Below, in pieces: positions 8,241 to 16,334 of a stretch of 38,351 bases of DNA. Location: NCBI GenBank assembly GCA_026932425.1, contig JAIXKN010000045.1:1-38351 (forward strand), written 5' to 3'. The position numbers were made by a program, and so were the translations under genes. How positions within the stretch are numbered: the stretch's first letter is position 1; the number at the start of each line of letters is the position of its first letter. Source of the stretch: Burkholderiales bacterium. Its GTDB lineage: Bacteria > Pseudomonadota > Gammaproteobacteria > Burkholderiales > Burkholderiaceae_C. Below the pieces are notes generated by a model. That model saw nothing but the letters and a program-made list of their open reading frames with translations, was not told the origin of the DNA and did no database searches.

Positions 8241-8258
8241 GCCGCGGGCACCCGCGGC
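8241..8258. terminator. GC-rich hairpin after the HIT gene
   Basis: GCCGCGGG-CA-CCCGCGGC forms a near-perfect palindrome (7-bp stem with a GCAC tetraloop) starting two bases after the HIT stop codon. There is no T tract, so it may only stabilise the 3' end or assist Rho. Downstream, CGGCAGACCG is repeated directly at 8305-8314 and 8317-8326, upstream of the next gene. Confidence 0.4.
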
Positions 8259-8355
8259 CGAACGCCCTTGCGCGGGCGGGTCTGCAGACGGGTCGCTGCC
8301 TGTCCGGCAGACCGCACGGCAGACCGGCCTTGCCGCTTGCGGCACACTCGGCGGC

Positions 8356-9372
8356 ATGAGCCTCGCCCTCTCGATCCTCGACCAGTCGATCGCCTGCGCC
8401 GGCCGCGGCGAAGACGACGCGCTGCGCGACACGCTGGACCTGGCGCACGAAGCCGAGGCGCTCGGCTACCGGCGCTTCTGGGTCAGCGAGCATCACGGCC
8501 TGCCGACGATCGTCGGCAGCGCGCCGGAGATCCTGCTGGCGGCGATCGCCGCACGCACGACGCGCATCCGCATCGGCAGCGCCGGCGTCATGCTGCCGCA
8601 CTACAGCGCCTACAAGGTCGCCGAGCAGTTCCGCGTGCTGGATGCGCTGGCGCCCGGCCGCGTCGATCTCGGCGTCGGCCGCGCGCCGGGCACCGACATG
8701 CGCACCGCGCAGCTGCTCAACCCGCTGGTGCGTCACGCGGCCGAGGACTTCCCGCAGCAGGTCGTCGACCTCATCCGCTGGACGCGCAGCGAGCGGCACC
8801 TGGGCGCGCATGCGCACCCGCTGGCCCCGCCGCAGGCCGGCTTCGAGCGCGCCCCCGAGGTCTGGATGCTCGGCAGCAGCGACTACGGCGCGCAGCTCGC
8901 CGCGCACCTGGGCCTGCCCTACGCGTTCGCCTACTTCTTCATGGACGGCCAGGGCGTCGAGCAGGCGCTCTCGCTCTACCGCCAGCTCTACAAGGCGAGC
9001 GACCGCCACCCCGCGCCGCAGGCAACGATCTGCATCTGGGCGCTGGTGGCCGACAGCGACGAGGAGGCACGGCATCACGCCCGCTCGCGCGAGCGCTGGC
9101 GGCTGGACCGCGAGCGCGGCGCACTCGGGCCGCTGCAGCATCCCGACGACATCCACTTCAGCGCCGAGGAGGACACGCGCTTGCAGGGCATGCGCCGGCG
9201 CGCCTTCGTCGGCAGCGCGGAGACGGTGGCCGGGCGCATCGAGGCGCTTGCGCACGAGCTCCAGCTCTCCGAGATCGTCGTCAACACCTGGGCGCACGAG
9301 CCCTCGGTGCGCCGGCGTTCGTATGCGCTGCTCGCGCGGGCGCTCGGGGTTGGCGCCGGCGGCACGGCCTGA
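8356..9372 (+). CDS. LLM-class flavin-dependent oxidoreductase (luciferase-like)
   Basis: A 338-residue bacterial-luciferase-like TIM-barrel enzyme. Family segments include ILDQSIA at the N-terminus, ALGYRRFWVSEHHG (~39-52), IRIGSAGVMLPHYS and DLGVGRAPGTD. The SEHH stretch and the GVGRAPG loop are characteristic of the MsnO8-type group of reduced-flavin-dependent monooxygenases. The physiological substrate is unknown. The ATG is closely preceded by a weak -10-like CACACT and lacks a clear ribosome-binding site. Only 42 bases separate it from the thioesterase gene, so the two are probably co-transcribed. Confidence 0.88.
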   Translation: MSLALSILDQSIACAGRGEDDALRDTLDLAHEAEALGYRRFWVSEHHGLPTIVGSAPEILLAAIAARTTRIRIGSAGVMLPHYSAYKVAEQFRVLDALAPGRVDLGVGRAPGTDMRTAQLLNPLVRHAAEDFPQQVVDLIRWTRSERHLGAHAHPLAPPQAGFERAPEVWMLGSSDYGAQLAAHLGLPYAFAYFFMDGQGVEQALSLYRQLYKASDRHPAPQATICIWALVADSDEEARHHARSRERWRLDRERGALGPLQHPDDIHFSAEEDTRLQGMRRRAFVGSAETVAGRIEALAHELQLSEIVVNTWAHEPSVRRRSYALLARALGVGAGGTA

Positions 9373-9414
9373 GCCCTCTTCAAGATCGCGACAAGACAAG
9401 ACAGGAAGCATGGC

Positions 9415-9864
9415 GTGAACGACGCACAGCTCGCAGCGCTGTTCGAGCGCATCCGCATGGAGCCGAAGTTGAGCGAGGCGATGGGCGACTTTCGCCTCAC
9501 CGGGTGGGATGCGGCGCAGCGCATCGTCAGCGCGGCGTTCACCGTGCGGCCCGAGTACTGCCACAGCGGCGGACGTGTCGCGCAGGGCGGATTCATCACC
9601 GGCTGGATGGACGCGGCGATGGCGTTCGCGGTGATGATCGAGACCGAAGGTCGCCAGACCGTGTTCTCGCTCGAGATCAAGGCCAGCTTCTTCGAGAAGG
9701 TCGGCCCCGGTGCCGGGCGCGTGCAGGCGCGCGTCGTGCGGCGCGGCCGCCGCGTGGCCTTTCTCGAGGCCTGGCTCTACAACGCCGACGGACAGCTCGC
9801 CGCGCAGGCAAGCTCGACCGGGATGCTCGTCGAGCGGCACGTCGAGCCCGGCGTGCGTCCATGA
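9415..9864 (+). CDS. PaaI-type hotdog thioesterase
   Basis: A 149-residue single hotdog-fold protein. The HSGGRVAQGGFITGWMDAAMAFAV segment corresponds to the HGG...G...D motif of the 4HBT/PaaI thioesterases, which hydrolyse acyl-CoA esters in the cytoplasm. The start is GTG at 9415 with AGGAAG six bases upstream. An ATG at 9410 reads only Met-Ala-stop (ATGGCGTGA) and cannot be the start. The acyl substrate is unknown. A strong hairpin follows within ten bases of the stop. Confidence 0.85.
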   Translation: MNDAQLAALFERIRMEPKLSEAMGDFRLTGWDAAQRIVSAAFTVRPEYCHSGGRVAQGGFITGWMDAAMAFAVMIETEGRQTVFSLEIKASFFEKVGPGAGRVQARVVRRGRRVAFLEAWLYNADGQLAAQASSTGMLVERHVEPGVRP

Positions 9865-9872
9865 ACGCGAAA

Positions 9873-9898
9873 CCCCTCCCGGCCGAGACCGGGAGGGG
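9873..9898. terminator. 10-bp perfect hairpin between convergent genes
   Basis: CCCCTCCCGG-CCGAGA-CCGGGAGGGG is a perfect 10-bp stem with a six-base loop. Read leftward it is followed by TTTCG, and read rightward by CGGGTG. It therefore fits best as a terminator for leftward transcripts (ubiD), though it may serve both convergent genes. Confidence 0.65.
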
Positions 9899-9919
9899 CG
9901 GGTGACCGAGGCCACCGGT

Positions 9920-10019
9920 GAAGCTCCGGAGGAATGAAGTCCGGGGCTTCTGACGCGCAGGGATTGCGCCGTCGTAAAGACCTGCCGTGCAGGTGCTGCA
10001 AGCCTAGGCGCTAAACGCC
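9920..10019. other. Hairpin-dense intergenic segment, candidate structured RNA
   Basis: This lies between the thioesterase and ubiD stops. It holds a run of perfect or near-perfect hairpins: GAAGC-t-CCGGA / TCCGG-g-GCTTC around a nine-base loop (9920-9950), GCGCA/TGCGC (9955-9969), ACCTGC-CGT-GCAGGT (9980-9994) and GGCG/CGCC (10007-10019). No protein-coding signal is evident. Read leftward, the strong hairpin at 9873-9898 would end the transcript, so a 3'-UTR-derived small RNA of ubiD is possible. It matches no RNA family I recognise. Confidence 0.35.
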
Positions 10020-10127
10020 GCGCGCGCAATCGGATTCGCCTATGCGCTGGCTACTCACGAGAGTCTTGCACCGCAGCATCGCCGCGAGCGCCTGCGCAAT
10101 GCGGCGGCGCCAGCGGATGCTCGCTGC

Positions 10128-11702
10128 TCAGGGTCGAGGGCTCGCGTCGAGCCCTGCCAGCAGCCGCTCGACCAGCGCATCGGTGCGGCGCAGCACCTGC
10201 TCGTCCATCGCGATCGGGCGGCCCCACTCGCGCTGGGTCTCGCCGGGCCACTTGTTGGTCGCGTCCAGGCCCATCTTGCCGCCGATGCCGCTGACCGGTG
10301 AGGCGAAGTCCAGGTAGTCGATCGGCGTCTGCCCGACCAGCGTCGTGTCGCGCAGCGGGTCCATGCGCGTCGTGATCGCCCAGATCACTTCCTTCCAGTC
10401 GCGGATGTCGATGTCCTCGTCGGTGACGACGATGAACTTCGTGTACATGAACTGGCGCAGGAAGCTCCAGATCCCGAACATCACCCGCTTCGCATGCCCC
10501 GGGTAGGCCTTGCGGATGCTGACCACCGCGAGACGGTAGCTGCAGCCCTCCGGCGGCAGGTGGAAGTCGACGATCTCCGGGAACTGCTTCTGCAGGATCG
10601 GCACGAAGACCTCGTTGAGCGCCACACCCAGCACCGCGGGTTCGTCGGGCGGCTTGCCGGTGTGCGTCGAGTGGTAGATCGGGTCGGACCGACGCGTGAG
10701 CCGCTGCACCTCGAACACCGGGAACCACTCCTGCTCGTTGTAGTAGCCGGTGTGATCCCCGAACGGACCCTCGAGCGCGTGCAGGTAGCCGCCGCGCTCG
10801 GCCAGCGGCACGCCCAGCTCCGACCGACCCTCGTAGCCCGGCGCAGCCGGCACGACGTGGCCCTCGAGCACGATCTCGGCGCCGGCCGGCACCTGCAGCA
10901 TCAGCTCGCCCTCGCCCACTGCGGTCGCCGCCAGTTCGGTGCGCCCCCCGCGCAGCAGGCCCGCGAACTGGTACTCGGAGAGGCTGTCGGGCACCGGCGT
11001 CACCGCGCCCAGCATCGTCGCCGGGTCGGCACCCAGCGCCACCGCGACCGGGAAGGGCCGGCCCGGATTCGCGCGCGCGAACTCGGCGAAGTCCAGCGCC
11101 CCGCCCCGGTGCGCGAGCCAGCGCATGATCAGCCGCCGCGGTCCGATCAGCTGCTGTCGGTAGATGCCCAGGTTCTGGCGCGTGCGCGGCTGCGCGACGC
11201 CCTGCGGCCCGCGCGTGACAACGAGGCCCCAGGTGATCAGCGGTCCGGCGTCGCCCGGCCAGCAGGTCTGGATCGGGAGCTGCGCAAGATCCAGTTCGCT
11301 GCCGCGCAGCAGCTCGGCCTGGCAGGCCGGCTTGCGCACCAGCACGGGCTTCATGTCCCAGAGCGCACGCGCCATCGTCATCACGCGACCGGCGTCGCGC
11401 AGTGAACGCGGCGGATCCGGCTCCTTCAGTGCCGCCAGCAGCCGGCCGACCTCGCGTAGCGTTTCTGCCGACTCGGCCCCCATGCCGAGGGCCACTCGTT
11501 CAGGGGTGCCGAAGAGGTTGATCAGCACCGGCGTGGAGAAGCCCTCCGGCTGCGTGAAGAGCACCGCCGGACCGCCGCTGCGCAGCAATCTGTCGCCAAC
11601 TGCGGTCATCTCGAGCCGAGGAGAGACCGGATCGGCCACTCGGCGCAGTTGACCCCGGGCTTCGAGCTGCGCCAGGAAGTCCCGCAGATCGCGGTATTTC
11701 AT
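10128..11702 (-). CDS. ubiD: UbiD-family decarboxylase
   Basis: A 524-residue UbiD-type decarboxylase that uses prenylated FMN. E. coli UbiD, which decarboxylates 3-polyprenyl-4-hydroxybenzoate in ubiquinone synthesis, is about 497 residues. Conserved segments include [53 protein letters not shown] and TRMDP. The start is the ATG at 11702, giving [19 protein letters not shown] as in UbiD proteins; the TTG further upstream would only add six codons. No ribosome-binding site is visible, and a -10-like TATATA lies eight bases before the ATG, so the message may be nearly leaderless. UbiX, which supplies the cofactor, is not in the window. Confidence 0.93.
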   Translation of the reverse strand: MKYRDLRDFLAQLEARGQLRRVADPVSPRLEMTAVGDRLLRSGGPAVLFTQPEGFSTPVLINLFGTPERVALGMGAESAETLREVGRLLAALKEPDPPRSLRDAGRVMTMARALWDMKPVLVRKPACQAELLRGSELDLAQLPIQTCWPGDAGPLITWGLVVTRGPQGVAQPRTRQNLGIYRQQLIGPRRLIMRWLAHRGGALDFAEFARANPGRPFPVAVALGADPATMLGAVTPVPDSLSEYQFAGLLRGGRTELAATAVGEGELMLQVPAGAEIVLEGHVVPAAPGYEGRSELGVPLAERGGYLHALEGPFGDHTGYYNEQEWFPVFEVQRLTRRSDPIYHSTHTGKPPDEPAVLGVALNEVFVPILQKQFPEIVDFHLPPEGCSYRLAVVSIRKAYPGHAKRVMFGIWSFLRQFMYTKFIVVTDEDIDIRDWKEVIWAITTRMDPLRDTTLVGQTPIDYLDFASPVSGIGGKMGLDATNKWPGETQREWGRPIAMDEQVLRRTDALVERLLAGLDASPRP

Positions 11703-11735
11703 TGCAAATCTATATAACAACTGCGATCGTTATTC

Positions 11736-11764
11736 TTGACCCGGTATTTAGCGATTCCTAGAAT
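11736..11764 (+). promoter_or_regulatory. Sigma-70 promoter for the transglycosylase gene, with operator-like repeats
   Basis: TTGACC (11736-11741), a 17-base spacer and TAGAAT (11759-11764) make a near-consensus housekeeping promoter pointing right. The -10 lies inside the dyad GATTC-CTA-GAATC (11753-11765). The decamer CGATTCCTAG occurs at 11752-11761 and again at 11771-11780, 19 bases apart, and is followed by the palindrome GGGTTAACCC (11780-11789). Sites placed over the -10 and start point suggest repression by an unknown regulator. Confidence 0.7.
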
Positions 11765-11795
11765 CTTGCTCGATTCCTAGGGTTAACCCGTAGAT

Positions 11796-11821
11796 GCCGC
11801 ATCCGGATCCAGGGATGCGGC
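11796..11821 (+). other. 5'-leader hairpin of the transglycosylase transcript
   Basis: GCCGCATCC and GGATGCGGC form a perfect 9-bp stem with an eight-base loop about 25 bases after the predicted transcription start. Further dyads follow in the leader, including CGGCGA/TCGCCG around 11871-11892. There is no T tract, so a stability or regulatory role is more likely than simple termination. Confidence 0.45.
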
Positions 11822-11948
11822 GCAGGGGTTGCAAGTCCGCCGCGGCTGAAGGCTCAGTTCGGAGCTGTCGCGGCGACAACGATTATCGCCGCCGCCTTCG
11901 CCGGCCTCACAGGTCAGGCAGACAGGGCGGGCGGTCGGAAGGAGCGAG

Positions 11949-12875
11949 ATGAAAGCCATCGAGACGCTGCGTGCGACGCAACGTGCGTGTGCCCGATCCC
12001 TTGGCGTGTTCGCGCGCGACGTGGGTCGCGGGTTCTTCGAGATTTCCCACAACACGCTGGCCCTGTTGGGGCTCGCGGTCGTTGCCGTCGTCATCTTCGG
12101 CGCCGGCCGTGCCGACCTGCGCGCGCAGGTCGAGCTGCACGCGCTGCAGTGGCTGCAGGGTCGCCAGGAGACGCGGGCGCTGGAGGCTGGCGATCTGCTC
12201 TCGCTCGTCGGCGAACAGGCCGCGGTCAGCCGTGCCACCGCGGTCGACCCGGGCCAGCTCTCGCGCGAGCAGGCGGCCGTGGCGCAGTGGATCTCGCGCC
12301 GCTACCAGGTCGCGCCCGAGCCGATCGGGCGTCTGGTGCAGGAAGCCTGGGCGATCGGCGGGCACGCCAAGCTGGACCCGACGCTGATCCTCGCGATCAT
12401 GGCGATCGAGTCGCGCTTCAACCCCTTTGCGCAGAGCTCGGTCGGGGCACAGGGCCTGATGCAGGTGATGACCCGCGTGCACGACGACAAGTACCAGGCC
12501 TTCGGCGGGGTGCACGCGGCCTTCGACCCGCTGAGCAACCTGCGCGTCGGGGTCCAGGTGCTCAAGGACTGCATCGCCCGCGCCGGCAGCCTCTACGACG
12601 GCCTGCGCTACTACGTCGGTGCCGCCAATCTGGTGAGCGACGGCGGCTACGCCGGCCGCGTGATGGGCGAACAGGCCAATCTGAAGGCCGTCGCGGCCGG
12701 ACGCAAGCTGCCGGTCAATGCGCCGATCGTCGCGCCGCCTCCGCCCGAGCGCGAGCCGCTCACCGCCGCCCGCGAGCAGCCGCAGGCCGAGCAAGCCCAG
12801 GCGCCGGCCGCGGCCGACAAGCCGGCCCAGCTGGCGCAGCTCGCGTCGCCCGCCGCGCAGGCGCCGCTGCGCTGA
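11949..12875 (+). CDS. Membrane-anchored lytic transglycosylase (SLT domain)
   Basis: A 308-residue protein. One N-terminal membrane segment (~34-52) is followed by a helical region and an SLT domain at ~140-240. That domain has the catalytic Glu154 in MAIESRFNPFAQS, then GAQGLMQVM and a YYVGAAN segment close to the family's Y(N/A)xG pattern. The C-terminus (~255-308) is Pro/Ala/Gln-rich and probably disordered. It should cleave peptidoglycan glycan strands in the periplasm, leaving 1,6-anhydro ends. The ATG follows GGAAGGAG by three bases. The gene has its own promoter and a long structured leader. Confidence 0.9.
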   Translation: MKAIETLRATQRACARSLGVFARDVGRGFFEISHNTLALLGLAVVAVVIFGAGRADLRAQVELHALQWLQGRQETRALEAGDLLSLVGEQAAVSRATAVDPGQLSREQAAVAQWISRRYQVAPEPIGRLVQEAWAIGGHAKLDPTLILAIMAIESRFNPFAQSSVGAQGLMQVMTRVHDDKYQAFGGVHAAFDPLSNLRVGVQVLKDCIARAGSLYDGLRYYVGAANLVSDGGYAGRVMGEQANLKAVAAGRKLPVNAPIVAPPPPEREPLTAAREQPQAEQAQAPAAADKPAQLAQLASPAAQAPLR

Positions 12876-12928
12876 TTGCAGCCGCCCGGCGCGCTGCGCG
12901 GCACGCCCCTCACGCCTGCCGTCGCGCG

Positions 12929-12955
12929 CCCCTACGGCCCCTGCGGCCCCTACGG
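12929..12955 (+). repeat. Three tandem 9-bp repeats upstream of glyA
   Basis: CCCCTACGG, CCCCTGCGG and CCCCTACGG lie end to end in the 227-base gap before glyA. They run straight into GGTTACACTGATCGCC, where TACACT could be a -10 element. No coding signal or known riboswitch core was seen in this gap. Confidence 0.6.
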
Positions 12956-13102
12956 TTACACTGATCGCCCCCGCCCGGCCGACCGGCGTCGACGTACCGA
13001 TGACGCCGTCGGCGCCGGACGCACGCGCGGCCGGCGCATCCAGGCAGGCCGGCGCGCCCGCGCGCGGACACACCCCCCCAAAGCCCCAGCAGGACGACCG
13101 TC

Positions 13103-14353
13103 ATGTTCGACCGCTCCGCATCCACCATCGCCAACGTCGACCCCGAGGTCTGGGCCGCGATCCAGGCCGAGAACCAGCGCCAGGAAGAGCACATCGAGCT
13201 GATCGCCTCGGAGAACTACACCAGCCCCGCGGTCATGGCCGCCCAGGGCAGCCAGCTCACCAACAAGTACGCCGAGGGCTACCCCGGCCGGCGCTACTAC
13301 GGCGGCTGCGAGCACGTCGACGTCGTCGAGACGCTGGCCATCGAACGCCTGAAGCAGCTCTACGGCGCGGCATTTGCCAACGTGCAGCCCAATTCCGGCA
13401 GCCAGGCCAACCAGGCCGTGCTCTTCGCCCTGCTGCAGCCCGGCGACACCATCATGGGCATGAGCCTGGCCGAAGGCGGCCACCTCACGCACGGCATGGC
13501 GCTGAACATGTCGGGCAAGTGGTTCAAGGTCGTCAGCTACGGCCTGGACGCGCAGGAGGCGATCGACTACGAGGCGATGGAGCGCCTGGCGCATGAGCAC
13601 CGCCCCAAGCTCATCATCGCCGGCGCCAGCGCCTACAGCCTGCACATCGACTTCGAGCGCTTCGCGCGCGTGGCCAAGGCGGCGGGCGCATACCTGATGG
13701 TCGACATGGCGCACTACGCGGGCCTGATCGCCGCGGGCGTCTACCCGAATCCGGTTCCGCACGCCGACGTCGTCACCAGCACCACGCACAAGAGCCTGCG
13801 CGGCCCGCGCGGCGGCGTCGTCATCACCAACAACGAAGAGATCGCCAAGAAGATCAACAGCGCCGTCTTCCCCGGCCTGCAGGGCGGCCCGCTGATGCAC
13901 GTCATCGCCGGCAAGGCCGTGGCCTTCAAGGAGGCGCTCGCACCCGAGTTCAAGACCTACCAGCAGCAGGTGGCGGTGAACGCGCGCGTGCTCGCCGAGA
14001 CGCTCACCGAGCGCGGGCTGCGCATCGTCAGCGGCCGCACCGAGAGCCACCTCATGCTCGTCGACCTGCGCCCCAAGGGCCTGACCGGCAAGGAAGCGGA
14101 AGGCGTACTCGGCCGCGCGCACATCACCTGCAACAAGAACGGCATCCCCAACGACCCGCAGAAGCCGATGGTCACGAGCGGCATCCGCCTGGGCTCGCCG
14201 GCGATGACCACGCGCGGCTTCAAGGAAGAGCAGGCCCGCCAGACGGCGCACCTCATCGCCGACGTGCTCGACCGGCCGCAGGACGAGGCCAACATCGCCG
14301 CAGTGCGCGCCAGGGTCGCGGAGCTCACGCGCGCATTCCCCGTCTACCGCTGA
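13103..14353 (+). CDS. glyA: Serine hydroxymethyltransferase
   Basis: A 416-residue PLP enzyme that converts serine and tetrahydrofolate to glycine and 5,10-methylene-tetrahydrofolate in the cytoplasm. The length equals that of typical bacterial GlyA. The PLP lysine is Lys230 in [16 protein letters not shown]; the N-terminal LIASENYTS, the GRRYYGGCE loop and [15 protein letters not shown] are all conserved. AGGA lies eight bases before the ATG. In many relatives nrdR follows glyA; here the next genes are pilins. The 167-base gap after glyA is GC-rich with C and G runs. Confidence 0.98.
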   Translation: MFDRSASTIANVDPEVWAAIQAENQRQEEHIELIASENYTSPAVMAAQGSQLTNKYAEGYPGRRYYGGCEHVDVVETLAIERLKQLYGAAFANVQPNSGSQANQAVLFALLQPGDTIMGMSLAEGGHLTHGMALNMSGKWFKVVSYGLDAQEAIDYEAMERLAHEHRPKLIIAGASAYSLHIDFERFARVAKAAGAYLMVDMAHYAGLIAAGVYPNPVPHADVVTSTTHKSLRGPRGGVVITNNEEIAKKINSAVFPGLQGGPLMHVIAGKAVAFKEALAPEFKTYQQQVAVNARVLAETLTERGLRIVSGRTESHLMLVDLRPKGLTGKEAEGVLGRAHITCNKNGIPNDPQKPMVTSGIRLGSPAMTTRGFKEEQARQTAHLIADVLDRPQDEANIAAVRARVAELTRAFPVYR

Positions 14354-14384
14354 CGGGCTGACGGCTAGACCGACCTGCAGGCAT

Positions 14385-14426
14385 CCCCCGCCAGGGGGGG
14401 CTTCGGGGGGACGCCGCAGGACGCCC
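14385..14426. terminator. C-run/G-run palindromic element after glyA
   Basis: CCCCC-gcca-GGGGG, followed by a second run of Gs and a later run of Cs (14406-14426), can form alternative hairpins just after glyA. There is no T tract. It may act as a Rho-assisted terminator or an mRNA-stabilising end. Confidence 0.35.
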
Positions 14427-14520
14427 CCATCGGAGAGCGCCGCAAACCCGCCCACGGGGGACGCGCCGGCGGCTTTGGCTTCCTACAGTGGCTTCACCGC
14501 CACCGAAGCCGGAGCCTGCC

Positions 14521-15093
14521 ATGAAGCTCGATCGCATTCGCCGCCTGCCCTTCCGTCGCGCCGGACACCGTGCCCACCGGCGTCAGCGTGGCATCACGCT
14601 GGTCGAGGCGGGCGCCGTGCTCGCGATCACGAGCATCCTGCTCGGCTCGGCGCTGCCCGGCTTTCGCCAGCTGCGCGAACGCCAGCACCTGAACGGCCTG
14701 GCCGCGCAGCTCGAGACCGACCTGCACCTGGCGCGCAGCGAGGCCGTGGCGAAGAACCGGATCGTGCGCCTGAGCTTCGGCGGCAGCGGGAACCAGGCCT
14801 GCTACGCGATCCACACCGGCAACGCCGGCGACTGCGACTGCGGCAGCGGCGCTTGCAGCAGCGGCGCCGAACTCATCGCCACGCGCAAGCTGGAAGGCAA
14901 GCTGCCACTTGCGATCAGCTCCAATTCGCGGAGCCTGGCATTCAGCCCCACCTTCGGGACGGTGACCCCGACCGCGACGATGCGGCTCTCGAACCTCCTC
15001 GGCGACGAGGTCCGCCTGATCATCAACATCACCGGCCGGGTGCGCAGCTGCACGCCGACGAGCAGCCTGCGCAGCTTCCAGCCGGCGTGCTGA
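14521..15093 (+). CDS. FimT/GspH-type pseudopilin
   Basis: A 190-residue minor (pseudo)pilin. A basic leader ends at Gly24, followed by ITLVE (Glu at mature position 5) and a ~20-residue hydrophobic helix: a class III prepilin signal cut by PilD. RQLRERQHLNGLAAQLETDLHLARSEAVAKN after it is characteristic of the GspH/FimT family. The mature part carries several cysteines, including a CDC and an ACSS pair. GGAG lies six bases before the ATG at 14521; a GTG at 14488 is less likely. A weak -10-like TACAGT lies at 14484. It opens the minor-pilin cluster. Confidence 0.85.
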   Translation: MKLDRIRRLPFRRAGHRAHRRQRGITLVEAGAVLAITSILLGSALPGFRQLRERQHLNGLAAQLETDLHLARSEAVAKNRIVRLSFGGSGNQACYAIHTGNAGDCDCGSGACSSGAELIATRKLEGKLPLAISSNSRSLAFSPTFGTVTPTATMRLSNLLGDEVRLIINITGRVRSCTPTSSLRSFQPAC

Positions 15094-15192
15094 TCCCTCC
15101 CCCTTCCCTCTCTCTGTCCCATTTTTGCGAGCCCTGCGATCCGACCATCGGTCGCGCGTGGCCGACGAGCGGTCCGCAGCGCGCGGAACCCG

Positions 15193-15705
15193 ATGGCGGT
15201 CATGTCCGAGAATCGCCCCATGCAACCGGGAAAGCGCCCACCGAGCCCCCGCATCCAGCGTCTGCAGCGCGGCTTCACGCTCGTCGAACTGATGATCGCC
15301 GTCGTCCTCGTCGCGGTGCTCGCCGCGCTCGCCTACCCGTCCTTCATGGGCGCGATCCGCAAGAGCCGCCGCGCCGAGGCGATCGCAGCGCTGAACCAGG
15401 TGCAGCAGGCGCAGGAGCGTTTTCGCGCGAACCAGACTGCGTACACGACCAACCTGACCGCCGCACCCACCGCCACCCCGCCGGGCCTCGGCTTGTCGAG
15501 CACGACCGGCAACGGCTACTACACGATCGCGATCGCAAGTGCGGGGCCGAGCAACTACGAAGCCACAGCGACCGCGGTGGCCGGGACGAGCCAGGCAGAT
15601 GACGGCCACTGTGCCAAGCTATCGGTGCGCATGGTCGGCGCCACACTCGAATACGCCGACAACACGGGAACCTGGGCACAGAGCAACCGCTGCTGGGGAC
15701 GTTGA
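15193..15705 (+). CDS. PilE-like type IV minor pilin
   Basis: A 170-residue pilin if read from ATG 15193. In-frame ATGs at 15202 and 15220 are alternatives, and the last lies six bases after a -10-like GAGAAT. The signal is RLQRG/FTLVELMIAV (cleavage after Gly27, Glu at mature position 5), followed by a long helix and a C-terminal domain with two cysteines (DGHCAKL and NRCWG) that would form the usual disulfide-bounded loop. Pilins of this form are assembled by the type IV pilus machinery. The gap before it contains a 32-base pyrimidine-rich stretch (15094-15126). The next gene starts two bases after the stop. Confidence 0.88.
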   Translation: MAVMSENRPMQPGKRPPSPRIQRLQRGFTLVELMIAVVLVAVLAALAYPSFMGAIRKSRRAEAIAALNQVQQAQERFRANQTAYTTNLTAAPTATPPGLGLSSTTGNGYYTIAIASAGPSNYEATATAVAGTSQADDGHCAKLSVRMVGATLEYADNTGTWAQSNRCWGR

Positions 15706-15707
15706 CG

Positions 15708-16334
15708 ATGGACAGCCGCTTTCACAGACTTCGCGCGGGTTTCACGCTGATCGAACTGATCATCGTGGTGGCCATCTCCGCCATCCTGCTCACCCTCGTG
15801 GCCCCCTCGTTCACCGACATGATCGCGATGCAGCGCCTGCGCGGCGCACACGACCAACTGGCCACGGACGTGCAGTTCGCGCGTTCCGAGGCCGCGCGAC
15901 TCGGCGTTCCGGTACACGTGCGCGTGCAGTCGAAGTCGGCGGGCGGGCCGGCTTGCTACATCCTGTTCACGGACCGCGGAACCGCCGCTTCGCTGTACGC
16001 CTTCACGACGCCAGCCTGCGATTGCACACAGCCGCCGGGCTCGCGCTGCAGTGCGAGCCCCACGGCCGAAGTGAAGACGGTCATTCTCGAGAGTTACACG
16101 GGGCTCGATTTGGTGACGGCCGGCGCGTCCGCCCCTGACCGCATCGGCTTCGACCCCGCGACAGGCATGAGACTGCTGCCTGCGATGGACAGCGATCCGG
16201 GCCCATCGTACGAGTTCGTCGTCGATACCCAGCTCGACAGCGCAAGGGTCATGCGGCTCGCGGTGGGCCGCTCGGGAAGACTGCGCGTTTGCGCACCAGC
16301 AGGCTCCAAGGTGACCGGAGCGGCAACATGCTGA
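15708..16334 (+). CDS. Second FimT/GspH-type pseudopilin
   Basis: A 208-residue pseudopilin with a short leader ending at Gly11, then FTLIELIIVVAISAILL (Glu at mature position 5) and the GspH-type LRGAHDQLATDVQFARSEAARL helix. Its C-terminal domain contains a cysteine-rich stretch (ACDCTQPPGSRC) resembling the CDC region of the first FimT in this cluster. The ATG at 15708 is preferred over the TTG two codons earlier and has GGGGA upstream. The stop overlaps the start of pilW by seven bases. Confidence 0.85.
   Translation: MDSRFHRLRAGFTLIELIIVVAISAILLTLVAPSFTDMIAMQRLRGAHDQLATDVQFARSEAARLGVPVHVRVQSKSAGGPACYILFTDRGTAASLYAFTTPACDCTQPPGSRCSASPTAEVKTVILESYTGLDLVTAGASAPDRIGFDPATGMRLLPAMDSDPGPSYEFVVDTQLDSARVMRLAVGRSGRLRVCAPAGSKVTGAATC

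Noticed and set aside
8305..8326. 10-bp direct repeat CGGCAGACCG with 12-base period before the luciferase-like gene
   Set aside because: It could be an operator, but it is short, GC-rich and without other support, so it is only mentioned with the nearby hairpin.
9410..9418. ATG at 9410 as start of the thioesterase gene
   Set aside because: It reads Met-Ala-stop and is too close to the AGGAAG site; the overlapping GTG at 9415 is in frame and well spaced.
9920..9950. Resemblance of GGAGGAATGAAGTCCGG to the conserved GGAGGAAAGTCCGGG core of RNase P RNA
   Set aside because: The rest of the ~350-base RNase P RNA is absent, and the match is explained by a simple hairpin.
7735..10029. 764-codon leftward frame spanning the HIT, luciferase-like and thioesterase genes
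   Set aside because: It is antisense to three genes with clear family motifs and shows no domain of its own.
12876..13102. Possible glycine riboswitch before glyA
   Set aside because: No conserved glycine-aptamer core was found; only tandem 9-bp repeats and GC-rich sequence.
12956..14455. Leftward frame opposite glyA
   Set aside because: GlyA is complete and highly conserved on the other strand; the leftward frame is low complexity.
15094..15126. Pyrimidine-rich tract with TTTTT between the first FimT and PilE genes
   Set aside because: No stem precedes it, so it is not an intrinsic terminator; no other function can be supported.
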